Source of the DNA: Prochlorococcus marinus CUG1416
Lineage (GTDB): Bacteria; Cyanobacteriota; Cyanobacteriia; PCC-6307; Cyanobiaceae
DNA length: 64,000 nucleotides
Reading direction: 5' to 3'
NCBI RefSeq assembly: GCF_017695965.1
Contig: NZ_JAAORM010000002.1
Span: 186,001-250,000, forward strand
Shown: piece after piece, positions 9,323 through 18,112 of the stretch
How the letters are laid out: the number at the start of each line of letters is the position of its first letter
Position numbering within the stretch: the first letter of the stretch is position 1
Translations under genes and position numbers: made by a program
The notes under the pieces: generated by a model
Databases searched by the model: none
The model's input: only the letters and a program-made list of their open reading frames with translations
What the model was told of the DNA's origin: nothing

Positions 9323-10276
9323 TTAGATACCCTCTGCTGCTTGCACTTTTTCTACTTGTTTTTTCTTTAATACTAAAAGTATTTGTGTTAGACCTACACC
9401 AATAAAGAATGCAATTAATCCAATTACTCTGTAGGGGCTTTGAAGTACAACTTCAGCATCTAATTGCCCAAAGCCGCCAACGTTGGGATCATTAGTAAGT
9501 GGATCACCTGCATTAATTTTGTCTTGTGCTTTTACGATAATTTGAGGACCAACAGGTACTGATTCAGTAGTTATCTCACCATTATCGTTTTCTATATTGA
9601 TCTTATAGCTACCATCTTCAATTGTGTCTATTGAATTAATAGTTCCTGAACTGGAAGAGGTGAAAACTACATTATTGCTTTTGTCTCCAGTTGGGTATAC
9701 CTGACCTCTACCTCTATTGCCTCCTATATGTAACGAGTATTTCCCATAGTGATATTCTTTATTAGTTGATGGATCAGGGGAAAGTACAGGGAAAACGATT
9801 TCTTTATTGGTATCGCCGGGCAAAGGACCAACGATGATGATATTATCTTTCTCTTCACTGTAATTAGTGAAATAAACCCCTTCTGTCTCCTCTTTGATTT
9901 CTTCGGTCCATCTTTCTTGTGGAGCAAGTTTAAAGCCATCAGGCAGCATTACAACGGCACCAACTTGTAATGGAACTTCAGAACCATCAGCTCCGATCTC
10001 TTTCAAGTCATTTTTGTAAGGTATTTTGACAACAGCTTTAAAAACACTATCAGCACCAACAGATTGCGGAACCTCTGCAATAGTAGGCATTTGAGCTAGA
10101 TGACAATTCGCACAGACTATCTTTCCTGTAGCTTCTCTTGGGGATTCGTAGTTTTGCTGAGCCCAAAATGGATAAGCAAAAGTGGTCTTAGGATAAAATA
10201 CAATGCTCGAAATGAAGAGCAGAGTGAAGATGAATAAAGTTGTTTTTCTCATGATTTGATTTTTAAGATCTTTCAT
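9323..10276 (-). CDS. petA: Apocytochrome f, cytochrome b6f complex
   Basis: Passes electrons from the Rieske protein to plastocyanin or cytochrome c6 on the lumenal side of the thylakoid. A cleavable signal peptide ends at TFA, so the mature protein begins YPFWAQQ, with Tyr1 as axial haem ligand. The covalent haem site is CANCH. One C-terminal span ([20 protein letters not shown]) anchors it. ATG at 10276 gives the usual 317 residues; an in-frame start at 10303 would overlap petC more. It follows petC, as in other cyanobacteria. Confidence 0.97.
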   Translation of the reverse strand: MKDLKNQIMRKTTLFIFTLLFISSIVFYPKTTFAYPFWAQQNYESPREATGKIVCANCHLAQMPTIAEVPQSVGADSVFKAVVKIPYKNDLKEIGADGSEVPLQVGAVVMLPDGFKLAPQERWTEEIKEETEGVYFTNYSEEKDNIIIVGPLPGDTNKEIVFPVLSPDPSTNKEYHYGKYSLHIGGNRGRGQVYPTGDKSNNVVFTSSSSGTINSIDTIEDGSYKINIENDNGEITTESVPVGPQIIVKAQDKINAGDPLTNDPNVGGFGQLDAEVVLQSPYRVIGLIAFFIGVGLTQILLVLKKKQVEKVQAAEGI

Positions 10277-10280
10277 TTTT

Positions 10281-10817
10281 TTATGCCCACCAAGGATTTT
10301 CATTAGTTCTAAAGTCTGTTTCTGACCATTGTTTTACAAGTACGGCATCATCTTCAATATCTACATGAGCCAGTGCTAAAGATAAAGGAGCAGGACCTCT
10401 GACTACCTTCCCATTTGTATCGTACTGACTACCATGACAAGGACATATAAATTTATTAGCGCCACTATCCCATGGGACAACGCAACCTAAATGAGTACAA
10501 ATTGCATTTAAACCAAATTCTCCTATTTCCCCACCCTCATTAACTATTAAATAAGTTGGATCTCCTTTGAGACCCTGTACTAGGCTTCTGTCACCTGCTT
10601 GATGGTTGGCTAACCATCCTGTCTTAGTTACTGGATTCCCTAATTCATCTTTAGCAGAAGTTCCACCACCACCACCACCTGCTCTTAAAGGCATGAAATA
10701 ATTAGCTACGGGATAGAGGGCTCCTAAAGCTACACCAGTCGCAGTACCAAATGTAAGAAGATTCATAAATTGCCTTCGACCCATTGAAGGGACATCATTG
10801 GAACTTAATTGAGTCAT
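10281..10817 (-). CDS. petC: Rieske iron-sulfur protein of the cytochrome b6f complex
   Basis: Carries a 2Fe-2S cluster between plastoquinol and cytochrome f. The cluster ligands are in CTHLGC (Cys107, His109) and CPCHG (Cys125, His128), with the flanking disulfide cysteines at 112 and 127. The N-terminus holds a twin-arginine pair in SMGRRQFMN followed by one uncleaved hydrophobic segment at about 19-43, then a Gly-rich hinge. This marks it as a Tat substrate, and tatC lies about 0.4 kb downstream in window coordinates. petC-petA form a cotranscribed pair with 4 bases between them. Confidence 0.97.
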   Translation of the reverse strand: MTQLSSNDVPSMGRRQFMNLLTFGTATGVALGALYPVANYFMPLRAGGGGGGTSAKDELGNPVTKTGWLANHQAGDRSLVQGLKGDPTYLIVNEGGEIGEFGLNAICTHLGCVVPWDSGANKFICPCHGSQYDTNGKVVRGPAPLSLALAHVDIEDDAVLVKQWSETDFRTNENPWWA

Positions 10818-10940
10818 TCGCTACTTGGTTCTGTTATTTAATATTTATTATGGATCAAATTGCTCAATTTCTGTTGCAAATAGATAGGACTTTTAATAAT
10901 TTAAAGTAAAAGTTTTGGAAGTCTTAATTATTTGATTCAA

Positions 10941-11258
10941 ATGAAACCATTACTAGTTGATGAAGTTATTCATTATTTGATTCATCGCTGGGGAAAAAAA
11001 TATGACTTTAGACTCTTTAGAAGAGGAAAATTTGTCTATTTTCAAATGATGTGGGGATTCCTTGGACAGGAATCATTTCCTCTAAGTGAAGTTGAATATA
11101 AAAAATCGATAGCAGATAAAATTGAGATTTTAAATAGAGGTGGATACTCAGAGGAAGTAAGGGAATGGCTAAAGAAAGTCAATGCTAGGCCAAGGTTAGG
11201 TAGAGCTGTCAGCTTGAAATTAAATATTAATGAGAAGATGAAAGAGTTTTTGACTTGA
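10941..11258 (+). CDS. DUF3067 family protein, unknown function
   Basis: A 105-residue soluble protein from the ATG at 10941 (MKPLLVDEVIHYL). A TTG 9 bases earlier is a weaker start. It matches the DUF3067 family of cyanobacteria and plastid-bearing eukaryotes as I know it, with the FRLFRRGKFVYFQMMW core and EVREWLKKVNARPRLGRAV. No function is established to my knowledge. Its last 32 bases overlap the 3' end of tatC on the other strand. Divergent from petC. Confidence 0.8.
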   Translation: MKPLLVDEVIHYLIHRWGKKYDFRLFRRGKFVYFQMMWGFLGQESFPLSEVEYKKSIADKIEILNRGGYSEEVREWLKKVNARPRLGRAVSLKLNINEKMKEFLT

Positions 11259-11985
11259 GATTTTCTGATAAGTAAGTTAATCCAGTACCCACAAAAAATA
11301 AAAATACAATCGATATAGATAGCAATGACATTGTCAATGGGTCTGTTGAAGGGGTAATCACTGCAGATAAGATTGCGGAGGAGATTACAACTATTTTCCA
11401 ATTCGAAATCATTTTCTCTGTAGTAATTATTCCAAGAGAACCAAGAATAAATTGTAATACTGGTAATTGAAAAGCTAATGCAGTGCTAGACATTAATAAA
11501 AGAACGAAATCAAAATATCTCTCTATCGACCATGTTGGTTCAACAATGTCAGCACCAAAAGTAATAAAGAAATTAATGGCGGCAGGAACTAATATCCACC
11601 ATGAAAAAATTAATCCTAAAAAAAATAGAAGACCTGAACCAAAAACTGCGGGCAAGATAAGGCTTTTTTCTTGTTTTGTTAATCCAGGTGAGATGAACAA
11701 TATTATTTGATAAAAAATATAAGGCATAGAAACTATTAACCCGCTGTAACCTGCAACTTTAATAGCGACAAATAAAAACTCTCCTGGAGCAAGTTGTAAT
11801 AAATGAATATCGCCAGCTGGAATTTCTAAAAAAGATATTAATGGCTTTATAATTAGAAAACTAAAGAATATTGAAATAAGTATTGAGTAAATTGAGTTTA
11901 GTATTCGTTGACGAAGCTCTTCTAAATGATCACTAAAAGTCATTCTATCTGAAGATTTATTTTCACCCTGACCTGTACCTTTCAT
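11227..11985 (-). CDS. tatC: Sec-independent (Tat) protein translocase subunit TatC
   Basis: Receptor of the twin-arginine translocon, which exports folded proteins such as the Rieske protein. The protein has 252 residues and six hydrophobic segments. The cytoplasmic N-terminus has the conserved FSDHLEELRQRI. FxxxPxL-type and later PLLQF-like motifs are seen around the central spans. The 3' end overlaps the DUF3067 gene by 32 bases. tatA/tatB homologues are not in the window. Confidence 0.95.
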   Translation of the reverse strand: MKGTGQGENKSSDRMTFSDHLEELRQRILNSIYSILISIFFSFLIIKPLISFLEIPAGDIHLLQLAPGEFLFVAIKVAGYSGLIVSMPYIFYQIILFISPGLTKQEKSLILPAVFGSGLLFFLGLIFSWWILVPAAINFFITFGADIVEPTWSIERYFDFVLLLMSSTALAFQLPVLQFILGSLGIITTEKMISNWKIVVISSAILSAVITPSTDPLTMSLLSISIVFLFFVGTGLTYLSENLKSKTLSSSH

Positions 11986-12074
11986 TATTGTTTGATAAAG
12001 ATTTTGTAAGAAAAAGGTTTAAAATTACTCTCGCCAAAGTCAAATTTTATTTTTGATCAATTTAGTTATTTGCT

Positions 12075-12326
12075 TCATTTAGGATTGGTTGGATCTGGTA
12101 ATAAGAAAGGAGGGGCATCATTTAAAGATGATTCTCCATAAGTTTCATACTCTCTATACCCACCCATTTTTCCATTTGTTTTCATTAGAGCACTTACGAA
12201 GGCAAGTAATAAGAAAACAGTAGGAGCTCCAATTATTAATGCAGCGCCAAATAGATATCCAACAATAAATTCTGGAAAACTATGATTTCCTAAAAATTCA
12301 TGAGTACCCAAAAGAAAATCAAACAT
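12075..12326 (-). CDS. Small conserved membrane protein, unknown function
   Basis: The 83 residues contain one or two hydrophobic segments at about 18-48 (FIVGYLFGAALIIGAPTVF and following). A polar C-terminus has YREYETYGESSLND and ends in a Pro-rich PPFLLPDPTNPK. The size and layout resemble small thylakoid subunits, and the neighbours are petC/petA/tatC, but I do not recognise a named family. It could be an assembly factor or small complex subunit; this is inference only. Confidence 0.75.
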   Translation of the reverse strand: MFDFLLGTHEFLGNHSFPEFIVGYLFGAALIIGAPTVFLLLAFVSALMKTNGKMGGYREYETYGESSLNDAPPFLLPDPTNPK

Positions 12327-12356
12327 TTAGATTTATAAATTTTTTTTTATTATAAA

Positions 12357-14081
12357 CTAAATTACAGTTTTAAGATTTTTTTTAATGTAATCTTCTCCTC
12401 TTGTAGGATTTCCCCAAATAATTTCTACATTTTTAAAGGAAACGCATCCAGGTCCTCCTTTTTTTATTTTTTGCAAATCTTTAATCTTTACTAAATTAAT
12501 TGGAACTTTAATGTTTCTTTTTGCCTTACTAAATAAAGCAGCTAGATCTGCAGCAATTTGAAGATCTTGTTCAGATGCTGCTTGAGATGAAGACTTTAAA
12601 ACCACATGACTTCCTGGAGATTCCTGTGCATGAAACCATAGATCGCCCTTTTTTGAAAACTTAAAGCTTATTAAATCATTTTGCCTCATATTTCTCCCAA
12701 CTTGAAGCTTCAATCCTGTAGGAGTATCAACTTGCATTGGTGAAGATTGTATCTCAGATGAACTTTTCTTATCTTCTCTTTGCCTCTTTAGATGAATATT
12801 AAACTCGTTACAAATTTCTTCAATAATTTCTTCTAATAGTTTAATTTTTACAATCAGATCTTCATGATTTAAAGAATTTAGATTTTCTAAAAGTGTAGTG
12901 AATTCATCTAATCTATCCAGATTAGTTTTGTAAATATTGAGTCTTTCTTTTATCAATTCTCTAGATCTTTTTAGTTTTTTTGATTTTTTATAGAGTTTTT
13001 GTCCTCTAATAATATCTTGTTTTTTGATCTCATTTGTTGTGAATATCTTGTCAGCTTTTTCTTTATATACTTTGTAGTTTTCTGACTTTGATAGAAGATC
13101 ATATTGAGCATTTAAATTCTTTTTTTCATTATTAGTTTGTTTGAAAATTATCCCTTCAATTTTTTTTACTAAGAATTCAAGTTTTTTTTGTTTTAAATGA
13201 TAATCATAATAATTCTCTAAACCAGTGCATAAATCTATTTTATTTTCACAGTTAATTTCTTTATCTAAAAACCAAACGCAATAAAAACATTTATTAAATA
13301 TTGAAAAATTAAAGTTATTGTTGTTAAACCTATTTATCCATATCTTCCAACTTTTAAATATCTCCTTTAAGTTCGCATCGCTAATGAAATCAATATTTTT
13401 TTCCATTATTTCCGAATAGCTAGTGTTACTAACTACCTCTAATTGTTTTGTGAGGATAGGGCTTACTCCTTGGTAGGTATTTATTAAACAGTATTTTAAA
13501 GATTCAGGTACTGTTGAAATTGAGTCTTTCCATGATTGAAAAGACTCATCTTCTCTAGGTCGTTTTTTGAGATTGACTGGAGGGTCAGAATAAATTGACC
13601 CTGTTGAAATTGTTCTAAAACTAGATTGACTTGAATTGATTTGCTTACCTACTGCAATTATTTTATATTTATTATCCAAATAAAAAATATTACTATGTTT
13701 TCCCATTAACTCAAAAATTAAATACTTGCTAATATCATCTCCAGGTTTTTTTGCAAAACCAAATTTTATAACTCTCTCGAAATCATCTTGATTAATCGAA
13801 ATTAAAGCCATATATTTTAATCCGTATCTGATTTGTTTAGAAAGTGTGCTTTCTCTTCCAATCTTTTCTGGCTTATTTATCTTTAGTATTCTGGGAGAGT
13901 CACCATTCCATGAAACTTCTAACCAAGTTTGAGAATCAACGCCTCTGAAACATAATTGAATAGTATTAGGCTGTGGTTGTTGGGCAGTTTCGAACTTTGT
14001 AGGTAAAATGTTCTTTGTTAAATAATGCAAGACAGATCTAATCGATGTAATATCCATTATCTGCGGCACACTTTTTTGCAT
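12357..14081 (-). CDS. rqcH: NFACT / RqcH-like ribosome quality-control protein (fibronectin-binding family)
   Basis: In Bacillus, RqcH binds the obstructed 50S subunit and adds Ala tails to stalled chains. The 574-residue protein has the NFACT-N domain at the N-terminus (TQLCFRGVD.., ISINQ region) and a long coiled-coil middle at about 290-440. The C-terminal NFACT-R domain at about 470-570 has DLWFHAQESPGSHVVLK. The old annotation fibronectin-binding A fits the same family. Start ATG at 14081; an internal ATG at 14057 is possible. Monocistronic as far as the spacing shows. Confidence 0.85.
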   Translation of the reverse strand: MQKSVPQIMDITSIRSVLHYLTKNILPTKFETAQQPQPNTIQLCFRGVDSQTWLEVSWNGDSPRILKINKPEKIGRESTLSKQIRYGLKYMALISINQDDFERVIKFGFAKKPGDDISKYLIFELMGKHSNIFYLDNKYKIIAVGKQINSSQSSFRTISTGSIYSDPPVNLKKRPREDESFQSWKDSISTVPESLKYCLINTYQGVSPILTKQLEVVSNTSYSEIMEKNIDFISDANLKEIFKSWKIWINRFNNNNFNFSIFNKCFYCVWFLDKEINCENKIDLCTGLENYYDYHLKQKKLEFLVKKIEGIIFKQTNNEKKNLNAQYDLLSKSENYKVYKEKADKIFTTNEIKKQDIIRGQKLYKKSKKLKRSRELIKERLNIYKTNLDRLDEFTTLLENLNSLNHEDLIVKIKLLEEIIEEICNEFNIHLKRQREDKKSSSEIQSSPMQVDTPTGLKLQVGRNMRQNDLISFKFSKKGDLWFHAQESPGSHVVLKSSSQAASEQDLQIAADLAALFSKAKRNIKVPINLVKIKDLQKIKKGGPGCVSFKNVEIIWGNPTRGEDYIKKNLKTVI

Positions 14082-14131
14082 TATTTCTTTTTAATTCACA
14101 AGATGTTCATTTTACTGTAAAACTTTTTTAT

Positions 14132-14686
14132 ATGAAAAATCAAAAAAAACTCATTATCCTTACCGGACCTAGCGGGGTGGGTAAAGGAACTGTTGTTAAA
14201 GAAATATTAGGTAAAGATAAAAATATTTGGCTTTCAATATCTGCAACCACTAGAGAACCTAGAGAGGGAGAGAAGGAGGGAGAAAACTATTACTTTTTGA
14301 ATCAAGAAAAGTTTAAAGAAATGATTAAAAAAAACCTTTTTCTTGAATGGGCTCAATTTGCTGGGAACTATTATGGAACTCCTTTATCTTCTGTCAATGA
14401 GAAAATTAAAAAGGGATTTAACGTTTTACTTGAAATTGAAGTGGAAGGTGCTAAGCAAATAAAGGAAAAGTTTCCTGAATCACTTTCAATATTTTTACTC
14501 CCTCCGGACAAAGCAGAGCTAGAGAGAAGAATAAGAAATAGGGGCACAGAAAAAGAAGAGGCAATTAAAAAAAGACTCTTAAGGGCTAGTTATGAGATTT
14601 CAGTATCAAATCAATTTGATTTTCAATTAACAAATCACAATGTTGATGAAACAGCTAAAAGAATAATCAAGTTAATACAAACTTGA
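14132..14686 (+). CDS. gmk: Guanylate kinase
   Basis: Phosphorylates GMP/dGMP to the diphosphate with ATP in purine nucleotide synthesis. The P-loop GPSGVGKGT lies near residues 12-20, and TTREPREGEKEGENYYF near 43 is the GMP-binding segment. Length 184 residues is slightly short of the E. coli enzyme but complete. It is divergent from the NFACT gene, with a 50-base gap. Confidence 0.96.
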   Translation: MKNQKKLIILTGPSGVGKGTVVKEILGKDKNIWLSISATTREPREGEKEGENYYFLNQEKFKEMIKKNLFLEWAQFAGNYYGTPLSSVNEKIKKGFNVLLEIEVEGAKQIKEKFPESLSIFLLPPDKAELERRIRNRGTEKEEAIKKRLLRASYEISVSNQFDFQLTNHNVDETAKRIIKLIQT

Positions 14687-14701
14687 CTATTCTCTCTCTA
14701 A

Positions 14702-14836
14702 TCAGCTCATTGGGTGGAATAATAAGTCTGGGAAAAATCTATTAAATTCAATAATGATTCCTGCGGTCATAGTAATCCAAGCTGCTGCTACGACAGGAGC
14801 TGATCTCATGTATTTTGTACTAAATAGTTTGAACAT
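14702..14836 (-). CDS. psaJ: Photosystem I reaction centre subunit IX PsaJ
   Basis: Forty-four residues from ATG at 14836 to TGA at 14702, reading [20 protein letters not shown] and continuing through one membrane span to [10 protein letters not shown]. PsaJ is a single-span subunit that lies next to PsaF and helps hold it at the plastocyanin/cytochrome c6 docking side of photosystem I. It follows psaF on the same strand, 27 bases downstream, which is the common cyanobacterial psaF-psaJ order. Confidence 0.95.
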   Translation of the reverse strand: MFKLFSTKYMRSAPVVAAAWITMTAGIIIEFNRFFPDLLFHPMS

Positions 14837-14863
14837 TTTTTTGATTAATATTTAAGTTAAGGT

Positions 14864-15418
14864 TTAGCGTGGACCATTTAGAGTGATGTTTTTATCTGAT
14901 TCTCTAAGTTCTCCACTTCTTCCTTGCTTGTTTGCAAGTAATGGCCACTGGGCTCCTTTTATAAGACATTTCTGGGCTAGCCCGAAGTCTATAAAGATTT
15001 CCATGTCAGCAGGATTTTTAGTCTTTTTAGATTCAATTAGATACTCTCTCCCTGACCAACCAATTATGCCAGCAATATATATAAATATTGTGCCTGGAAT
15101 AAGAAGGTCTCCTTCATGGCCTCTGTTTAAAAGTGCTCCCCATGGTTCTAATGGGGCTCCCAAAATTAAATGAGGTAAGCCATCATCACCGCAAGATGCT
15201 TTGCCATATCTTTCAAATCTTGCTATGTCTTTTTGAGTAGTAGCAGAACTTGCTCTCTCAATGAACCTAGGATTTTCAGAGCATTTATTGAGTGCTGATG
15301 CAGTAAATTCTGTGCTTGCTCTGTCTGCGTTTAAGGCAGGCCCATTAGCAGCTAAGGCAATTGGAGTAATTCCTAGGAACAGAAAAAACGAGGTTATGAT
15401 TGAAAAAAAGAATTTCAT
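14864..15418 (-). CDS. psaF: Photosystem I reaction centre subunit III PsaF
   Basis: Lumenal/transmembrane subunit of photosystem I. A signal peptide ends near ALAANGP. Conserved Cys residues sit in NKCSENP and GKASCGDDGLPHLI, and the characteristic GHEGDLLIPG precedes the membrane span (FIYIAGIIGWSGREYL). I start it at ATG 15418 (MKFFFSII), since the codon at 15427 is TTG. Forms an operon with psaJ. Confidence 0.96.
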   Translation of the reverse strand: MKFFFSIITSFFLFLGITPIALAANGPALNADRASTEFTASALNKCSENPRFIERASSATTQKDIARFERYGKASCGDDGLPHLILGAPLEPWGALLNRGHEGDLLIPGTIFIYIAGIIGWSGREYLIESKKTKNPADMEIFIDFGLAQKCLIKGAQWPLLANKQGRSGELRESDKNITLNGPR

Positions 15419-15493
15419 AAGTTGCAATCTTTAATTCCTTTATAGTGTGTTAAGTAAGAAATTAATATTAAAATAGAACAAGTTGAACCAAAT

Positions 15494-16564
15494 ATGCGTA
15501 AAGTTTTAGCTATTGAAACAAGTTGTGATGAGACATCTGTCTCAATAGTTTCTAATATTGGCGATACTTTCATTATTCATTCAAATATCATTGCATCTCA
15601 AATTGAGGATCATTCAAAATGGGGAGGAGTTGTTCCTGAACTTGCAGCTAGAAAGCATCTAGAGTCATTACCTTTTGTTTTAGAAAAGGCTTTAACAGTA
15701 TCAAAAATGAAAATTGAGGAAGTTGATTATATTGCATCAACTGTAGCTCCTGGATTAGTTGGATGTTTGCGAGTTGGATCCATAACTGCAAGATCACTTT
15801 GCATGTTACATTCAAAGCCATTCTTGGGAATTCATCATTTAGAGGGGCATTTATCTTCAATTCTATTTTCAGAAAACTATCCAAAGAAATCTTTTCTTAC
15901 ATTACTTGTGAGTGGCGGACATACAGAATTGATAAAGGTTGATAATAGAAGGGGAATGCAAAGACTTGGAAAAAGTTTTGATGATGCAGCTGGAGAAGCC
16001 TTTGATAAAGTTGGAAGATTATTAGGTCTTAGTTATCCCGGAGGACCGGCAATTGAAAAGATTGCTAAAAATGGGGATCCTATGAAATTCAATTTACCAA
16101 AATGTAGGATTTCTGATAAAAAGGGCGGATTTCTTAAATATGATTTCTCTTTTAGTGGTCTAAAAACTGCTGTTTTAAGATTAGTTGAGAAAATAAATTT
16201 AGACGGTAAGACTGTCCCAGTTCCTGATATTGCTGCAAGTTTTGAGAGGGTAGTGGCAGAGGTCTTGGTAGAGAGAACTATAAGATGTGCAATAGATCAT
16301 AGCTTGGATAATATTGTTGTTGTTGGAGGAGTGGCTGCTAATAATACATTAAGAAAAATGATGATTAATGAAGCTAGTAAAAAATCTATTAAAGTTCATT
16401 TAGCTCCCCTTAATCTTTGTACAGATAATGCGGCGATGATTGGAGCAGCAGCGTTGTTCAGGATCAAATTTAAGGATCATTTAAGTTCCCTTAAATTAGG
16501 TGTATCAGGAAGACTATCAATTGAACAAGCCAATACCCTTTATGAAGAAAACCCTCCTTTCTAA
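15494..16564 (+). CDS. tsaD: tRNA N6-adenosine threonylcarbamoyltransferase TsaD
   Basis: Transfers the threonylcarbamoyl group to A37 of ANN-decoding tRNAs, together with TsaB/TsaE (not in this window). Kae1/TsaD features are clear: IETSCDETS at 7-15, the metal-binding HHLEGH with His115 and His119, LLVSGGHTEL, and the late GGVAANNTLR and CTDNAAMIGAA. At 356 residues it is full length. The short hli gene follows within 5 bases, so the two may share a transcript. Confidence 0.96.
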   Translation: MRKVLAIETSCDETSVSIVSNIGDTFIIHSNIIASQIEDHSKWGGVVPELAARKHLESLPFVLEKALTVSKMKIEEVDYIASTVAPGLVGCLRVGSITARSLCMLHSKPFLGIHHLEGHLSSILFSENYPKKSFLTLLVSGGHTELIKVDNRRGMQRLGKSFDDAAGEAFDKVGRLLGLSYPGGPAIEKIAKNGDPMKFNLPKCRISDKKGGFLKYDFSFSGLKTAVLRLVEKINLDGKTVPVPDIAASFERVVAEVLVERTIRCAIDHSLDNIVVVGGVAANNTLRKMMINEASKKSIKVHLAPLNLCTDNAAMIGAAALFRIKFKDHLSSLKLGVSGRLSIEQANTLYEENPPF

Positions 16565-16569
16565 CTTCA

Positions 16570-16746
16570 ATGAACAAACAACCTAAAATCGAGATTAAAG
16601 AAACAAAAAACCTTGTTGATAAGCAGGAACTGAATTTATGGAAAAGAGGGTTTACCCCGCAAGCTGAAATATGGAATGGAAGGATGGCAACTATTGGTAT
16701 AGGAATAATTCTTATTGTTATTGCTTTAATAAGCCAATTTTCCTAG
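16570..16746 (+). CDS. High-light-inducible protein (Hli/Scp, one-helix CAB-like)
   Basis: A 58-residue protein from ATG 16570 to TAG. After a polar N-terminus it has the chlorophyll-binding signature AEIWNGRMATIGIG followed by a single membrane helix ending in LISQFS. Hli proteins bind chlorophyll and carotenoid and protect photosystem II and chlorophyll synthesis under excess light. Marine Prochlorococcus carries many copies. It lies 5 bases after tsaD. The motif is decisive, but which hli paralogue it is cannot be said. Confidence 0.93.
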   Translation: MNKQPKIEIKETKNLVDKQELNLWKRGFTPQAEIWNGRMATIGIGIILIVIALISQFS

Positions 16747-16909
16747 TAGAGAAAAATTGTTTGACTTATAAGTGGTTTTGAGAGATTTAATGGATTTGAG
16801 CTTTGTTCAGCTGATTAATTAAATTAAAAAGTATTCTATTTAATGGACTTGTGATGAGATTATTGATTTAATCAAAATAATTAATAGTTTTTATTATTTA
16901 TAAGTTTAT

Positions 16910-18112
16910 ATGACGCCTGAAAGGCTTGGATTACTTTGGGGAATAACTGTATTCGCAGGTGCTTGTGCTCGACTATTCTCTTCTTTTACAGGATTCCCAA
17001 GTGTTGTTATTTTATTACTTTCTGGATTATTCATCGGAAGATCAGGCTTAGGATTAGTTGAGCCTTTAGATCTTGGACAAGGGCTTGAAACTATTGTTGG
17101 ACTTTTAGTCTGCTTAGTTCTATTTGAAGGGGGACTGAATTTAAAATTGCCTGAAGGGAATATAAGAAATACTGTTTTGAAAATTTCATTATTAAGACTA
17201 TTTATTTCATTATCAGCTGGAATCTTTATTGCTCATTGGCTGGCTGGTCTTTCATGGCAAGTTGCAGGAATATATAGTGCCATAGTTCTAGCTACTGGAC
17301 CAACAGTAGTCTCTCCATTAGTTGAACAAATAAAATTAACTTCCCCTCTTTCGGAAGTTTTAAAAGCTGAGGGGTTGTTACTTGAACCAATTGGTGCAGT
17401 CCTAGCTTTGTTACTTTTAGAACTGACTTTAGGGGACCTACGTGGGATTAACGATGTATTTATTGCATTAATGCAAAGATTAGGGGGCGGAGTTCTAATA
17501 GGTTTAAGTTCAGGATGGTTACTATCAGAAATTTTAAAAAAAATAAAAAATGAAGCCTCATTTGGTATAGAACTCCAGGTTACCCTTGGTTTTATTTTCC
17601 TTGTGTATGGAATTTGTGAATATTTTTTACCAGAATCAGGATTGCCTGCATCTGTCGCTTCAGGATTTATTGTGGGTAAAAGAGAAATAATTGATAAGGA
17701 TAGATTGGATAATCTAATAGGTGAATTGGCTCAATTAGCAATAACAGTTCTTTTCCCTCTTTTGGCAGCGGATGTTTCTTGGGGTGAATTAAGTCCGCTG
17801 GGTTGGGGAGGGGTGGTTTGCGTTTTTATGATAATGATAATTGTTCGTCCTATTGCTATCTTTTTAGCAACAATGGGCAGAGAATTAAACTTAAAGGAAA
17901 AAGTATTTTTAGCCTGGTTAGCTCCAAGAGGTATTGTTACTGCAGCAGTAGCCTCTCTTTTTTCTATCAGATTAGAGCAGGCTGGTATCCTTGGGGCTGG
18001 ACGTCTACAAGGCTTAGTTTTTCTTACTATATTAATGACAGTAGGAATTCAAGGACTTACGGCTAAACCTTTGGCGAATCGACTTGATTTAGCACAAAAA
18101 AATACTAGATAG
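16910..18112 (+). CDS. Na+/H+ antiporter, CPA1/NhaP-like
   Basis: About 12 hydrophobic segments in 400 residues. Family features include GPTVVSPLVEQ (near 130, the unwound ND-type helix region), FEGGLNL near 75 and WLAPRGIVTAAVASLF near 345. It would exchange sodium (or potassium) for protons at the cell membrane in a marine cell. No C-terminal TrkA domain is present, so it is short for NhaP. Its last 8 bases overlap gltX on the other strand. Confidence 0.9.
   Translation: MTPERLGLLWGITVFAGACARLFSSFTGFPSVVILLLSGLFIGRSGLGLVEPLDLGQGLETIVGLLVCLVLFEGGLNLKLPEGNIRNTVLKISLLRLFISLSAGIFIAHWLAGLSWQVAGIYSAIVLATGPTVVSPLVEQIKLTSPLSEVLKAEGLLLEPIGAVLALLLLELTLGDLRGINDVFIALMQRLGGGVLIGLSSGWLLSEILKKIKNEASFGIELQVTLGFIFLVYGICEYFLPESGLPASVASGFIVGKREIIDKDRLDNLIGELAQLAITVLFPLLAADVSWGELSPLGWGGVVCVFMIMIIVRPIAIFLATMGRELNLKEKVFLAWLAPRGIVTAAVASLFSIRLEQAGILGAGRLQGLVFLTILMTVGIQGLTAKPLANRLDLAQKNTR

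Noticed and set aside
9724-9939. An alternative minus-strand frame within petA (71 codons)
   Set aside because: It overlaps cytochrome f in another frame, and the petA frame is confirmed by the haem motif, signal peptide and C-terminal anchor.
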